15,820 nucleotides of DNA, taken from NCBI GenBank assembly GCA_007119455.1, contig SKPR01000053.1, positions 1-15,820 on the forward strand, written 5' to 3'. Positions 1-6,508 of the stretch are shown here, one piece after another; the first letter of the stretch is position 1, and the number at the start of each line of letters is the position of its first letter. The notes below the pieces were generated by a model. It was not told the DNA's origin. It did no database searches and was given only the letters and a program-made list of their open reading frames with translations. Position numbers and translations under genes: made by a program. The stretch is from Candidatus Brevefilum sp. GTDB taxonomy: Bacteria; Chloroflexota; Anaerolineae; Anaerolineales; Anaerolineaceae.

Positions 1-564
1 AACACATTCCTCTAATAAGACACTGCCATCCGATTCAATCAACTGTTGAATATAGGCGAGGGTATCATCCTGACTGTCAAGCTGGATCCCCATCACTCTG
101 ACACCTTTCCCGCCGGTTAACCCCAAAGGTTTGACCACGATCTGCCCGACATCATTTAAGAATTTCCTGGCATCGTCCAGTGAAGTAACCGTTTCCCAAG
201 CAGGTGATCCCCATCCAACCTGGTCACGTAAAAGATTTCGCATAAACGATTTGTCGCCCTCAAGGCGAGCCTGTTTTTGGGTGGGTCCGACCGCAGGAAG
301 GCCGGCCTTGCGTAACAGATCAACCACACCATGCATCAGTGTTGCTTCAGGCCCAATCACAACGAAAGCTACATCATGAAGCCTGAAATAATCCACAACT
401 TTTTCAAGATTTTTAATACCTGTATTCCTGTATTCAGCGGACAGATCCGCAATACCCTGGTTATGACCTTCTGCTGCAACAACTAACTGAATGTCAGGAT
501 TTGACGCAAGCCCGATTGCCAGGGCATGTTCACGACCGCCATTACCAATCAATCCAACTCTCAT
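1..564 (-). CDS. purD: Phosphoribosylamine-glycine ligase (GARS), N-terminal part
   Basis: Only the first 188 codons lie in the window; the C-terminal half runs off the left edge. The enzyme joins phosphoribosylamine and glycine with ATP in step 2 of purine synthesis. Seen: the start MRVGLIGNGGREHALA is the classic PurD nucleotide-fold opening. GPE (about residues 71-73), AVGPT (91-95), LEGDKSFMR (101-109) and the ATP-grasp segment VVKPLGLTGGKGV (143-155) follow in family order. The usual PGNAG loop near residue 32 is replaced by AEGHNQG, and the GPT/LEGDK style resembles archaeal-type PurD more than the E. coli form; this is from memory, not a search. The start is ATG at 562-564 with a GGAAGG element 10 nt upstream. 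It lies 36 bp downstream of the GntR regulator on the same strand, so co-transcription is possible. Confidence 0.9.
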   Translation of the reverse strand, partial: MRVGLIGNGGREHALAIGLASNPDIQLVVAAEGHNQGIADLSAEYRNTGIKNLEKVVDYFRLHDVAFVVIGPEATLMHGVVDLLRKAGLPAVGPTQKQARLEGDKSFMRNLLRDQVGWGSPAWETVTSLDDARKFLNDVGQIVVKPLGLTGGKGVRVMGIQLDSQDDTLAYIQQLIESDGSVLLEECV

Positions 565-600
565 ATCAGGTCGACCTTCCAAAATGCGACATTGTTGATT

Positions 601-1338
601 CTAATTCCTCACCGAGCGTATTGAAAATTCGTACAAATCACTTCGGTAATAAATTTTCTTGTATTCAACCGGAATATCACGCATTAAATAAGCAACACCT
701 TCCAGGTAAAGTAACGGTGTTCCAACGTCTATGGCGAGGGGAACTGCTTCATCTTTTCTGGCAATACATGGTTTGATCAATTGCTTTTGCCAGCATATTT
801 TCAAACGAAATTGGTTTTCTAATACAGAGAATAGTGAATTTTCAGAAAAATCATAGCGATCCAAACCATTACATAGATGCACGGGTAATACGGATTGCTG
901 GTATGCCATGGGATTGTTGTCACCATAACGAACCCGTGACAGAACATAAACCGGCACACCGGGTTCAATCTGGAGTTCTCTGGCGTAAAATTGATCTGCG
1001 GGAATGGCTTTGAATTCTATAACTTTCGAACTGGGTTCCATACCTTTGAACCGAACTTCTTCGGAAAAACTCGTCAGACGATGCAACCCAAACTCGATAA
1101 TGCTTTTCGGAACAAAGGTCCCTTTACCCTGGATACGGATCGCCAACCCATCATGTACCAGGTCTTCAACCGCTCGTTGGGCTGTGTTTCGACTGACCCC
1201 ATATTCCTCTAAAAGATCATGCTCCGAAGGCAATAAATCTCCGGCTTCATATTCGCCGTCCTTAATTTTGTTTCTAAGGATTTCAGAGATTTGTAAATAT
1301 AAAGGCTTATAACTGGTTGGATCAATGCCGTTATCCAA
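601..1338 (-). CDS. GntR/HutC-family transcriptional regulator
   Basis: A DNA-binding repressor or activator, about 245 aa. Seen: an N-terminal GntR winged helix at about residues 11-78 (KPLYLQISEILR, then LLPSEHDLLEEYGVSRNT and the wing IRIQGKGTFV), followed by a UTRA effector-binding domain at about 85-240 (LTSFSEEVRFKG, then VYVLSRVRYGDNNPMAYQQS). This is the HutC subgroup architecture at its usual length. I place the start at a TTG (1336-1338) because AAGAGG sits 6 nt upstream and the protein then begins just before the winged helix. An in-frame TTG at 1432-1434 would add 32 residues with no family match. It is divergent from the ADP-ribosylglycohydrolase gene and upstream of purD, so it may control one or both. 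The UTRA ligand cannot be read from sequence. Confidence 0.9.
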   Translation of the reverse strand: MDNGIDPTSYKPLYLQISEILRNKIKDGEYEAGDLLPSEHDLLEEYGVSRNTAQRAVEDLVHDGLAIRIQGKGTFVPKSIIEFGLHRLTSFSEEVRFKGMEPSSKVIEFKAIPADQFYARELQIEPGVPVYVLSRVRYGDNNPMAYQQSVLPVHLCNGLDRYDFSENSLFSVLENQFRLKICWQKQLIKPCIARKDEAVPLAIDVGTPLLYLEGVAYLMRDIPVEYKKIYYRSDLYEFSIRSVRN

Positions 1339-1374
1339 AACGGACCTCTTAAAATCTTCTATTGTTGGGACTAT

Positions 1375-1392
1375 GGGTTGTTGGGTCAACCC
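1375..1392. other. Small inverted repeat in regulator leader
   Basis: GGGTTG and CAACCC flank a 6-nt spacer just upstream of the preferred regulator start. It could be part of an operator for autoregulation by the GntR protein or a leader hairpin. The arms are short and the assignment is speculative. Confidence 0.25.
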
Positions 1393-1516
1393 GTTAAGCA
1401 CTTGGTTAAAGGCAATTATATAATAAACCACCAAATTCTGTCAAATCAAAACAGGGTTTTTTCTACTTTAACCGCATCATAGATTTTAAGTGGAACAATT
1501 TCTGAATAAGTGCTTG

Positions 1517-1525
1517 TGCTATAAT
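1517..1525 (+). promoter_or_regulatory. Extended -10 promoter of the ADP-ribosylglycohydrolase gene
   Basis: TGCTATAAT is a perfect TGn-extended -10 element 54 bp upstream of the ATG at 1580. No convincing -35 is visible, which is common for extended -10 promoters. It lies in the divergent region between the regulator and this gene, where the regulator would be expected to bind. Confidence 0.6.
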
Positions 1526-1579
1526 GGTCTCGTTTAATACCCGCATTGGAACACAAGGTTAGGAAAAGGAGAAAACAAC

Positions 1580-2932
1580 ATGGAAGATCGCTGGTTGGGC
1601 TTCGGAAAATATGAACTCGAAATCGAGCGGCAACAGCTTGATGACGAAGGCGCAGAATTGACTGTTGAAATGCAGGAAGCATTTGATGTGTTACTCAAAC
1701 CTGGTGTTATTGAAGATGCCGCCTACCGGAAACGGGCCCGTGACATTCTTCAAAAGAGCACAGCCCTGCCCACCAGGCGTGATTTCGGCTTTCATGAACC
1801 TTCCGATCTGGCAGCAATACGGGATGCAAGACCTGCTGATTCAGGTGAACTTCCTGGCTTCAATCTTTCCGAACAGGATTACTATGATCATGTATATGGC
1901 GCCTGGTTGGGACGGTGTGCTGGCTGCCTGTTGGGCAAACCCATTGAAGGCCTCCTTGTCCGGGATATCTGGCCATATTTACAAGAAATCGGCCAATTTC
2001 CTTTAAGACAATACCTTGACTCAAGCCTTCCCGAAGCATTGAAAGAAAAATATCCGTTTGAAACAGGTCGAGGGTATATCGACCAGGTTGATCACATGGT
2101 CGAAGACGATGACCTGAACTATACCGTCACATCCCTGGCGGTTATGGCGCAGTATGGTTGGGATTTCACTCCGGAAGACGTGGCTACCTTCTGGCTTGAC
2201 AACCTGCCTGCCTACCATACTTTCACAGCTGAACGCGTGGCCTATCGCAATTTCCTGCTGATGAAGTATCCGCCCGAATCGGGACAGTATTGCAATCCCT
2301 GCCGGGAATGGATTGGGGCTCAAATCCGTGGCGACTATTGGGGCTATGTATGTCCCGGAGAAACCCAGAGAGCGGCTGAACTGGCCTACCGTGATGCCTG
2401 TATCAGCCATGTAAAAAATGGCATCTATGGCGAGATGTGGGCGGCAGCCATGTGCAGCGCTGCTGCTGTCCTGAGTGATCCTCTTCTCATCCTTGAAGCT
2501 GGTCTGGCGCAAATTCCTGCTCACAGCCGGCTGACCTCTTTTGTGCATGAGGTAATGGACTGGTTTGACTCGGGCAAAAGTGTTGAAGAAGCTTGTAAGC
2601 TGATCCACCAGAAATGGAATGATGCCAACCCCCATCACTGGTGCCATACACTCAGTAATGCCCAAATTGTTGCGCTGGGCTTGTTATGGGGCCAGGGTGA
2701 TTTTGAACAATCCATCAGCTGGGCCGTCACCGCTGGGATTGATACCGATTGCAACGGCGCTACTGTTGGTTCCATCATTGGGATGATGTATGGTGCGAAA
2801 AATCTGCCAGACAGATGGATTGCTCCACTTAATGATCGTTTGGATACCGGGATCAGCGGTTATCAACATGTTTTAATTTCTGATATGGCAAAACTCACCG
2901 TCCAGATGGCAAATGACGGGGGGTTTTTCTAA
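1580..2932 (+). CDS. ADP-ribosylglycohydrolase-family protein
   Basis: A 450-aa protein with an ADP-ribosylglycohydrolase fold (DraG/ARH family), which typically removes ADP-ribose from proteins or small molecules using Mg2+. Seen: GAWLGRCAGCLLGKPIEG at 107-124, an acidic metal motif EDDD at 175-178 followed by YTVTSLA, and the C-terminal metal motif DTDCNGATVG at 388-397. The canonical TDDT motif is altered to EDDDLNYT, as in some divergent members. About 100 residues precede the catalytic domain and match no domain I know. The start is ATG 1580 with AAAGGAG 8 nt upstream. It stands alone, divergent from a GntR/HutC regulator. In other bacteria, members of this subgroup are often found with sugar or nucleoside catabolism genes, so a metabolic substrate is as likely as protein de-ADP-ribosylation. 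Confidence 0.85.
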   Translation: MEDRWLGFGKYELEIERQQLDDEGAELTVEMQEAFDVLLKPGVIEDAAYRKRARDILQKSTALPTRRDFGFHEPSDLAAIRDARPADSGELPGFNLSEQDYYDHVYGAWLGRCAGCLLGKPIEGLLVRDIWPYLQEIGQFPLRQYLDSSLPEALKEKYPFETGRGYIDQVDHMVEDDDLNYTVTSLAVMAQYGWDFTPEDVATFWLDNLPAYHTFTAERVAYRNFLLMKYPPESGQYCNPCREWIGAQIRGDYWGYVCPGETQRAAELAYRDACISHVKNGIYGEMWAAAMCSAAAVLSDPLLILEAGLAQIPAHSRLTSFVHEVMDWFDSGKSVEEACKLIHQKWNDANPHHWCHTLSNAQIVALGLLWGQGDFEQSISWAVTAGIDTDCNGATVGSIIGMMYGAKNLPDRWIAPLNDRLDTGISGYQHVLISDMAKLTVQMANDGGFF

Positions 2933-2970
2933 AATAGGTTAATTAAAACCGGAAAATTGACTGACCAGGA

Positions 2971-2992
2971 ATTCAGAATGTACATTCTGAAT
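2971..2992. repeat. Perfect 22-bp palindrome after the glycohydrolase gene
   Basis: The half-site ATTCAGAATGT is followed directly by its exact reverse complement. It begins 38 bp after the stop codon. It could fold as a terminator stem, but only a weak T-rich stretch (AATTTATT) follows; a dimeric operator is the alternative. Confidence 0.55.
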
Positions 2993-3242
2993 AATTTATT
3001 GATTTAAGCACATCCCATTGACATCAACCTGTTTCAGGCTTCTTCAGAAATACAACAATGCCCTGGTCGTATTTGTCGTCGTTTTCAGGATTTTACAGAA
3101 ATGCGTTTGTTTCCTGATCTGAGGTAATATTGTTAATAATAACTGATCGAGTAGACTAACAGCATAATTTTCTTGAATCAGAACAGGGTTGCCTGGCTCA
3201 AACCAGGTCAACCAATCGTGTGAACGGATTAAGGTCAACGAT
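2993..3242. other. Non-coding stretch upstream of the thioredoxin gene
   Basis: The gap from 2933 to 3242 is about 310 bp. Besides the palindrome, it holds a leader hairpin at 3187-3213: GGTTGCCTGG pairs with CCAGGTCAACC around the loop CTCAAA, with one bulged base. It lies about 30 nt before the ATG at 3243. A CATAAT hexamer at 3163-3168 could be a -10, but no good -35 accompanies it. I see no coding potential or RNA gene here. Confidence 0.4.
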
Positions 3243-3797
3243 ATGAACAAAAAGCGATTTATCGGTGTTTCAATCGGCCTTTTCATCCTGGGTCTGGTAT
3301 GGACGATATTGACCCCAATGTTGTTTGCCGCAGCTCAGGCTGATATCGGACGAACCGCCCCGCATCCGGGTTTCATTGCCCCTGATTTCAGTCTGCAAAC
3401 ACCCCAGGGTGAAACCTTATCCTTAGCGGATAACAGAGGTCAACCTTCTCTTGTTTTCTTATGGGCATCATGGTGTACGGTTTGTAAAGCCGCCATGCCA
3501 GGCCTGCAATCGACTTATGAGGATTTCGCCCCGTTAGGATTTGAGCTCTTCGCAATCAACACAACCTTTCAGGATTCACTTCCGACAGCGATGGATTATT
3601 ATCAGGCTCAAGGGTATACCTACCCCATGTTATTGGATAGAGATGGGGCTGTTTCACAGGACTATCAGATGCGGGCCATCCCTACCTCAGTGCTGGTCGG
3701 CCGGGATGGAGAGGTTTTGGATGTGATCATCGGAGCTGGCGTGAGCGAAGGTTACCTTCGCGCCCGTCTGAACGACCTTTACCCTGAAGGAGATTGA
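3243..3797 (+). CDS. Membrane-anchored TlpA/ResA-type thioredoxin-like protein
   Basis: A 184-aa thiol-disulfide oxidoreductase expected to act outside the cytoplasmic membrane. Seen: a single uncleaved anchor at about residues 6-30 after MNKKR, then the redoxin start FIAPDFSLQTPQGE (44-57), the active site WCTVCK with Cys78 and Cys81, and the cis-proline loop AIPTS (145-149). This matches TlpA/ResA/AhpC-TSA proteins, which reduce apocytochrome c cysteines or other exported thiols. The start is ATG 3243 with AAGG about 9 nt upstream; an in-frame TTG at 3189 would put the anchor too far from the N-terminus. The next gene starts 8 nt after the stop, so the two are likely translated together. 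Substrate unknown; no cytochrome biogenesis gene is visible nearby. Confidence 0.88.
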   Translation: MNKKRFIGVSIGLFILGLVWTILTPMLFAAAQADIGRTAPHPGFIAPDFSLQTPQGETLSLADNRGQPSLVFLWASWCTVCKAAMPGLQSTYEDFAPLGFELFAINTTFQDSLPTAMDYYQAQGYTYPMLLDRDGAVSQDYQMRAIPTSVLVGRDGEVLDVIIGAGVSEGYLRARLNDLYPEGD

Positions 3798-3805
3798 ACC
3801 CAGCC

Positions 3806-5047
3806 ATGTTTCCCATTATCAACATTGGACCCCTGGCCATTCAGGCTGCTGGCCTGATCCTGCTGATCAGTTTATGGATCGGCACCTGGTTATCAGGATT
3901 ATTATCAGAAAACCTTGGCACCAATGACGATGTCATCGAAAACAGTATCCTTCTTGGGTTAATCATAGGTCTTTTAGGTGCTCGGGTAGGTTTCTTTATA
4001 CAAAACCCCTCTGTCTTTATAAACAATCCATTAAACCTGGTCGCCTTATCGCCATCCATGCTGGATACGGGGTTTGGGCTGCTGGTTGGCTTATTGACGA
4101 TTTACATCATCAGCCAAAATAAACACCTGCCGGCCTTGCCCACCCTCGATAGCATCTCACCCCTCCTGGTTGTCATGTTTGCAGGTGTTCATCTGGCAAA
4201 TTATGCGAACGGAAACGATTTTGGTCTGCCGACAGATCTGCCCTGGGGTGTGCAATTATGGGGTGCAGACAGGCATCCGGTTCAGCTCTACACATTATTG
4301 TTAACTGCAGGATTTTTTATCGCTTTTCTCATGCGAACGCACAAGCTCAAACAAACTGGATTTCTGCGGAGCGGGAACCTTTTTTTGATGACCATAGCCG
4401 CGTTAGCTACCATAACCGTCTTCACCCGGGCTTTTGTTGCCCAGAAGACCCTCGTGGGCGGTTTGGACTTTGTCCAGGTGCTGGCCTTTCTTGTGATGAC
4501 GGGCAGCCTCTGCGCGATTTACTTCCGCTCTTTTCAGAATCGTGATCAGGTGCCAGTCTTGATCAGTATGGGTTCCAACACCGAACCAGCAGAACACCTC
4601 TCCATGGCATTGGATAAAATTAAAAGTGCATTCAACGTTCAGCAGATGTCGGGTGTTTATCAAACGGAAGACGTCAAAAACCAGACCTCTAAATCACAAT
4701 ATCTAAACCGCATTGTTGAAATCAACACCTCGCTTGCTTTTATAGATCTGGTGGAAAAACTAAAATCGATTGAAAAAGAACTGGGCAGGCAATCCAGAGA
4801 AAAATCAGTCGTGCCGATTGACCTGGATGTATTAACATATAATGGCGATGTATTCACCGAAAAGGGCTGGCAAATTCCAAACCCTGATCTAATAAAATAT
4901 CGTTATCTGGCTCAACCACTGGCGGAGATGAACCCGGGGTTCAGGCACCCAGCCAGCGGAGTATCCATCCAAAATATTGTCGACAGGATCGAAAACAACG
5001 CAAACGTTGAGAAAATTGATGGGACAGACAATGGAATTAAAGAATAA
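3806..5047 (+). CDS. folK: Fusion of Lgt-like membrane domain and HPPK (FolK)
   Basis: A 413-aa two-domain protein. Residues 1-245 form about seven hydrophobic helices with Lgt (prolipoprotein diacylglyceryl transferase) features: FPIINIGPLAIQAAGL at the N-terminus, GARVGF (58-63), HLANYANGNDFGLPTDLPWG (129-148) and RHPVQLY (156-162). The residue matching the essential Lgt Arg143 (E. coli) is His129 and the HGGL motif is missing, so transferase activity is doubtful. Residues 250-392 are HPPK, which pyrophosphorylates 6-hydroxymethyl-dihydropterin in folate synthesis: VLISMGSNTEP, then YLNRIVEINTSL, the Mg2+ pair Asp339/Asp341 in IDLDVL, and RYLAQPLAEMNPG. E. coli Arg92 aligns with Val336. ATG 3806 is preferred (GAAGGAG 13 nt upstream); TTG 3794 is an alternative. 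The end overlaps the next gene by 17 bp. Confidence 0.85.
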   Translation: MFPIINIGPLAIQAAGLILLISLWIGTWLSGLLSENLGTNDDVIENSILLGLIIGLLGARVGFFIQNPSVFINNPLNLVALSPSMLDTGFGLLVGLLTIYIISQNKHLPALPTLDSISPLLVVMFAGVHLANYANGNDFGLPTDLPWGVQLWGADRHPVQLYTLLLTAGFFIAFLMRTHKLKQTGFLRSGNLFLMTIAALATITVFTRAFVAQKTLVGGLDFVQVLAFLVMTGSLCAIYFRSFQNRDQVPVLISMGSNTEPAEHLSMALDKIKSAFNVQQMSGVYQTEDVKNQTSKSQYLNRIVEINTSLAFIDLVEKLKSIEKELGRQSREKSVVPIDLDVLTYNGDVFTEKGWQIPNPDLIKYRYLAQPLAEMNPGFRHPASGVSIQNIVDRIENNANVEKIDGTDNGIKE

Positions 5048-5762
5048 AACTGCACTGGTGACAGGTGGTGGTGTCCGTCTCGGACGTGCTTTTGCCCTGG
5101 CTCTGGCCAAAGAGGGCGTCAATTTAATCATCCATTACAACAGCTCTGAAGGCCCTGCTGAAGAAACAGCTCAAATTGCTCGATCACTGGGTGTAAAGGC
5201 CATAAGCCTCGGCGCTAATTTCTCTAACCTGGATGCCGTCGAAGACCTTTTCCCACAGGCCAACCAGCACTTTTCGGCTGTTGATATCCTGATCAATAAC
5301 GCGGCAATTTATCTTAAAGGGACAGGGCTTGAAACAGACCGGGAAACCTGGGAGAAACAATTTCAAATCAACCTGCAGGCACCCTTTATGCTGATTCAAG
5401 CCTTTGCCAGGCAGCTACCGTCAGATAGCAAAGGCCGAGTTTTAAATATTGCTGATGCACAAATCGCCAAACACCAAATCGATCATTTCGCCTACCAACT
5501 GACCAAACATAGTCTGGCAGAGATGACACGCATGTTTGCAAAAGAGCTGGCACCAAGGATCATAGTCAATGCATTAGCCCTGGGGATTATGCTGCCATTG
5601 GCTGGCAAAGAGGATGTTGACCTACAAGCTTATGCTGAAAAACATGTGCCCTTGAACCGGACAGGCAACCCAAAAATCGCTGCAGAAAATGCACTTCATC
5701 TGATTAAAAGCGATTTCACGACCGGCGCGATATTGAGGGTGGATGGCGGTCAGTATTTGTAA
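5031..5762 (+). CDS. folM: Pteridine-reductase-type SDR (PTR1/FolM-like)
   Basis: A 243-aa NADPH-dependent short-chain reductase. Seen: the cofactor motif is TGGGVRLG (11-18), the TGxxxRxG form typical of pteridine reductases rather than the usual TGxxxGxG; NNAA is at 89-92. The catalytic Asp142, Tyr155 and Lys159 are spaced exactly as Asp181/Tyr194/Lys198 in Leishmania PTR1. SDRs normally carry Ser at the Asp position. Such enzymes reduce dihydropterins, and FolM can reduce dihydrofolate. Direct linkage to FolK, with folB and folE nearby, supports a folate/pterin role. The start is ATG 5031, which overlaps the FolK fusion by 17 bp; an ATG at 5019 (MGQTMELK) is also possible. The 3' end faces the next gene with only 3 bp between stop codons. 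The symbol is by family resemblance. Confidence 0.8.
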   Translation: MELKNKTALVTGGGVRLGRAFALALAKEGVNLIIHYNSSEGPAEETAQIARSLGVKAISLGANFSNLDAVEDLFPQANQHFSAVDILINNAAIYLKGTGLETDRETWEKQFQINLQAPFMLIQAFARQLPSDSKGRVLNIADAQIAKHQIDHFAYQLTKHSLAEMTRMFAKELAPRIIVNALALGIMLPLAGKEDVDLQAYAEKHVPLNRTGNPKIAAENALHLIKSDFTTGAILRVDGGQYL

Positions 5763-5765
5763 AAC

Positions 5766-6482
5766 TTAAGATTGACCATAAACAGGCAGTGCAGCACCTG
5801 AAATTGCATCAGCCGATGATGAGGACAGATACAGTATCGCATCAGCAACCTGTTCGAGTTTCACCCAATGATCATAATTCGCTTTAGGCATGGCCTCACG
5901 GTTCTCTGGGGTGTCCATCGTGCCGGGTAAAACACAGTTGACCTGGATATTTTCGTCCATCAATTCTTTGGCCAGGCTCTCAGTTAATCGGAGCAGGGCA
6001 CCCTTGGCAGCCGCGTATGCACCGGTCTTGGCTGTACCATCCAAAGCAGACTTTGAGCCCACAGAAACAATTTTCCCCCGCCCTCCATCCAGCATCAAAG
6101 GCACAAATGCTGCGGTTGTATTCAAAAAAGAATGCACATTCAAATCCAGCATCTTTTCCCAGGTGGCTGGAGCGAGCTCATAAACAGTCTCTCCAGCAGT
6201 AAAGCCACCCACTGTATTGACCAGCACATCCACCTTCCCAAAATCAGACTGGATTTTTTTACCTAAAGATAGCAAACCTTCACGATCGGTTACATCAATC
6301 CCCTCATAAAGATACAGTCTTTCATCTTTGACTGCATCTTGTAATTCCTTTGTCAAGGAAGCTTTCCGGTGGTAAAGACCGCAGACTGTCCCATAGCCAT
6401 GAAGCATAGCCTTAACGACAGCGTTACCCAGATTGCCGCCTGCGCCAGTTACAATAATTACCTGATCCTCAAAATCAAACAT
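5766..6482 (-). CDS. Short-chain dehydrogenase/reductase, unknown substrate
   Basis: A 238-aa classical SDR oxidoreductase. Seen: the nucleotide-binding motif TGAGGNLG (12-19), Asp64 of the adenine pocket, NTVGG (89-93) in place of NNAG, and the catalytic Ser143, Tyr156 and Lys160 (YAAAK). The C-terminus has the usual LPGTMDTP and SGAALPVYG segments. The N-terminal cofactor loop does not show clear NADP- or NAD-selective residues. I prefer the ATG at 6480-6482, with GAAAGGAAA just upstream; an ATG at 6510-6512 overlaps the glycosyltransferase stop as ATGA and would add 10 residues. It follows the glycosyltransferase on the same strand, so the two probably form an operon. Its substrate may be a sugar or a fatty or secondary alcohol; nothing decides this. 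Confidence 0.85.
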   Translation of the reverse strand: MFDFEDQVIIVTGAGGNLGNAVVKAMLHGYGTVCGLYHRKASLTKELQDAVKDERLYLYEGIDVTDREGLLSLGKKIQSDFGKVDVLVNTVGGFTAGETVYELAPATWEKMLDLNVHSFLNTTAAFVPLMLDGGRGKIVSVGSKSALDGTAKTGAYAAAKGALLRLTESLAKELMDENIQVNCVLPGTMDTPENREAMPKANYDHWVKLEQVADAILYLSSSSADAISGAALPVYGQS

Positions 6483-6508
6483 CATTTTCCTTTCAAATCG
6501 TGATATCG

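Noticed and set aside
1339..1434. Longer GntR start at TTG 1432-1434
   Set aside because: The added 32 residues do not match the family, and AAGAGG lies at the right distance before the TTG at 1336-1338.
2021..2665. Long minus-strand open frame (214 codons) inside the glycohydrolase gene
   Set aside because: It is antisense to a protein with clear family motifs, has no family match and no convincing ribosome site.
4258..4545. Plus-strand open frame within the Lgt-like/FolK gene
   Set aside because: It is an out-of-frame shadow of a well supported protein and has no recognisable sequence.
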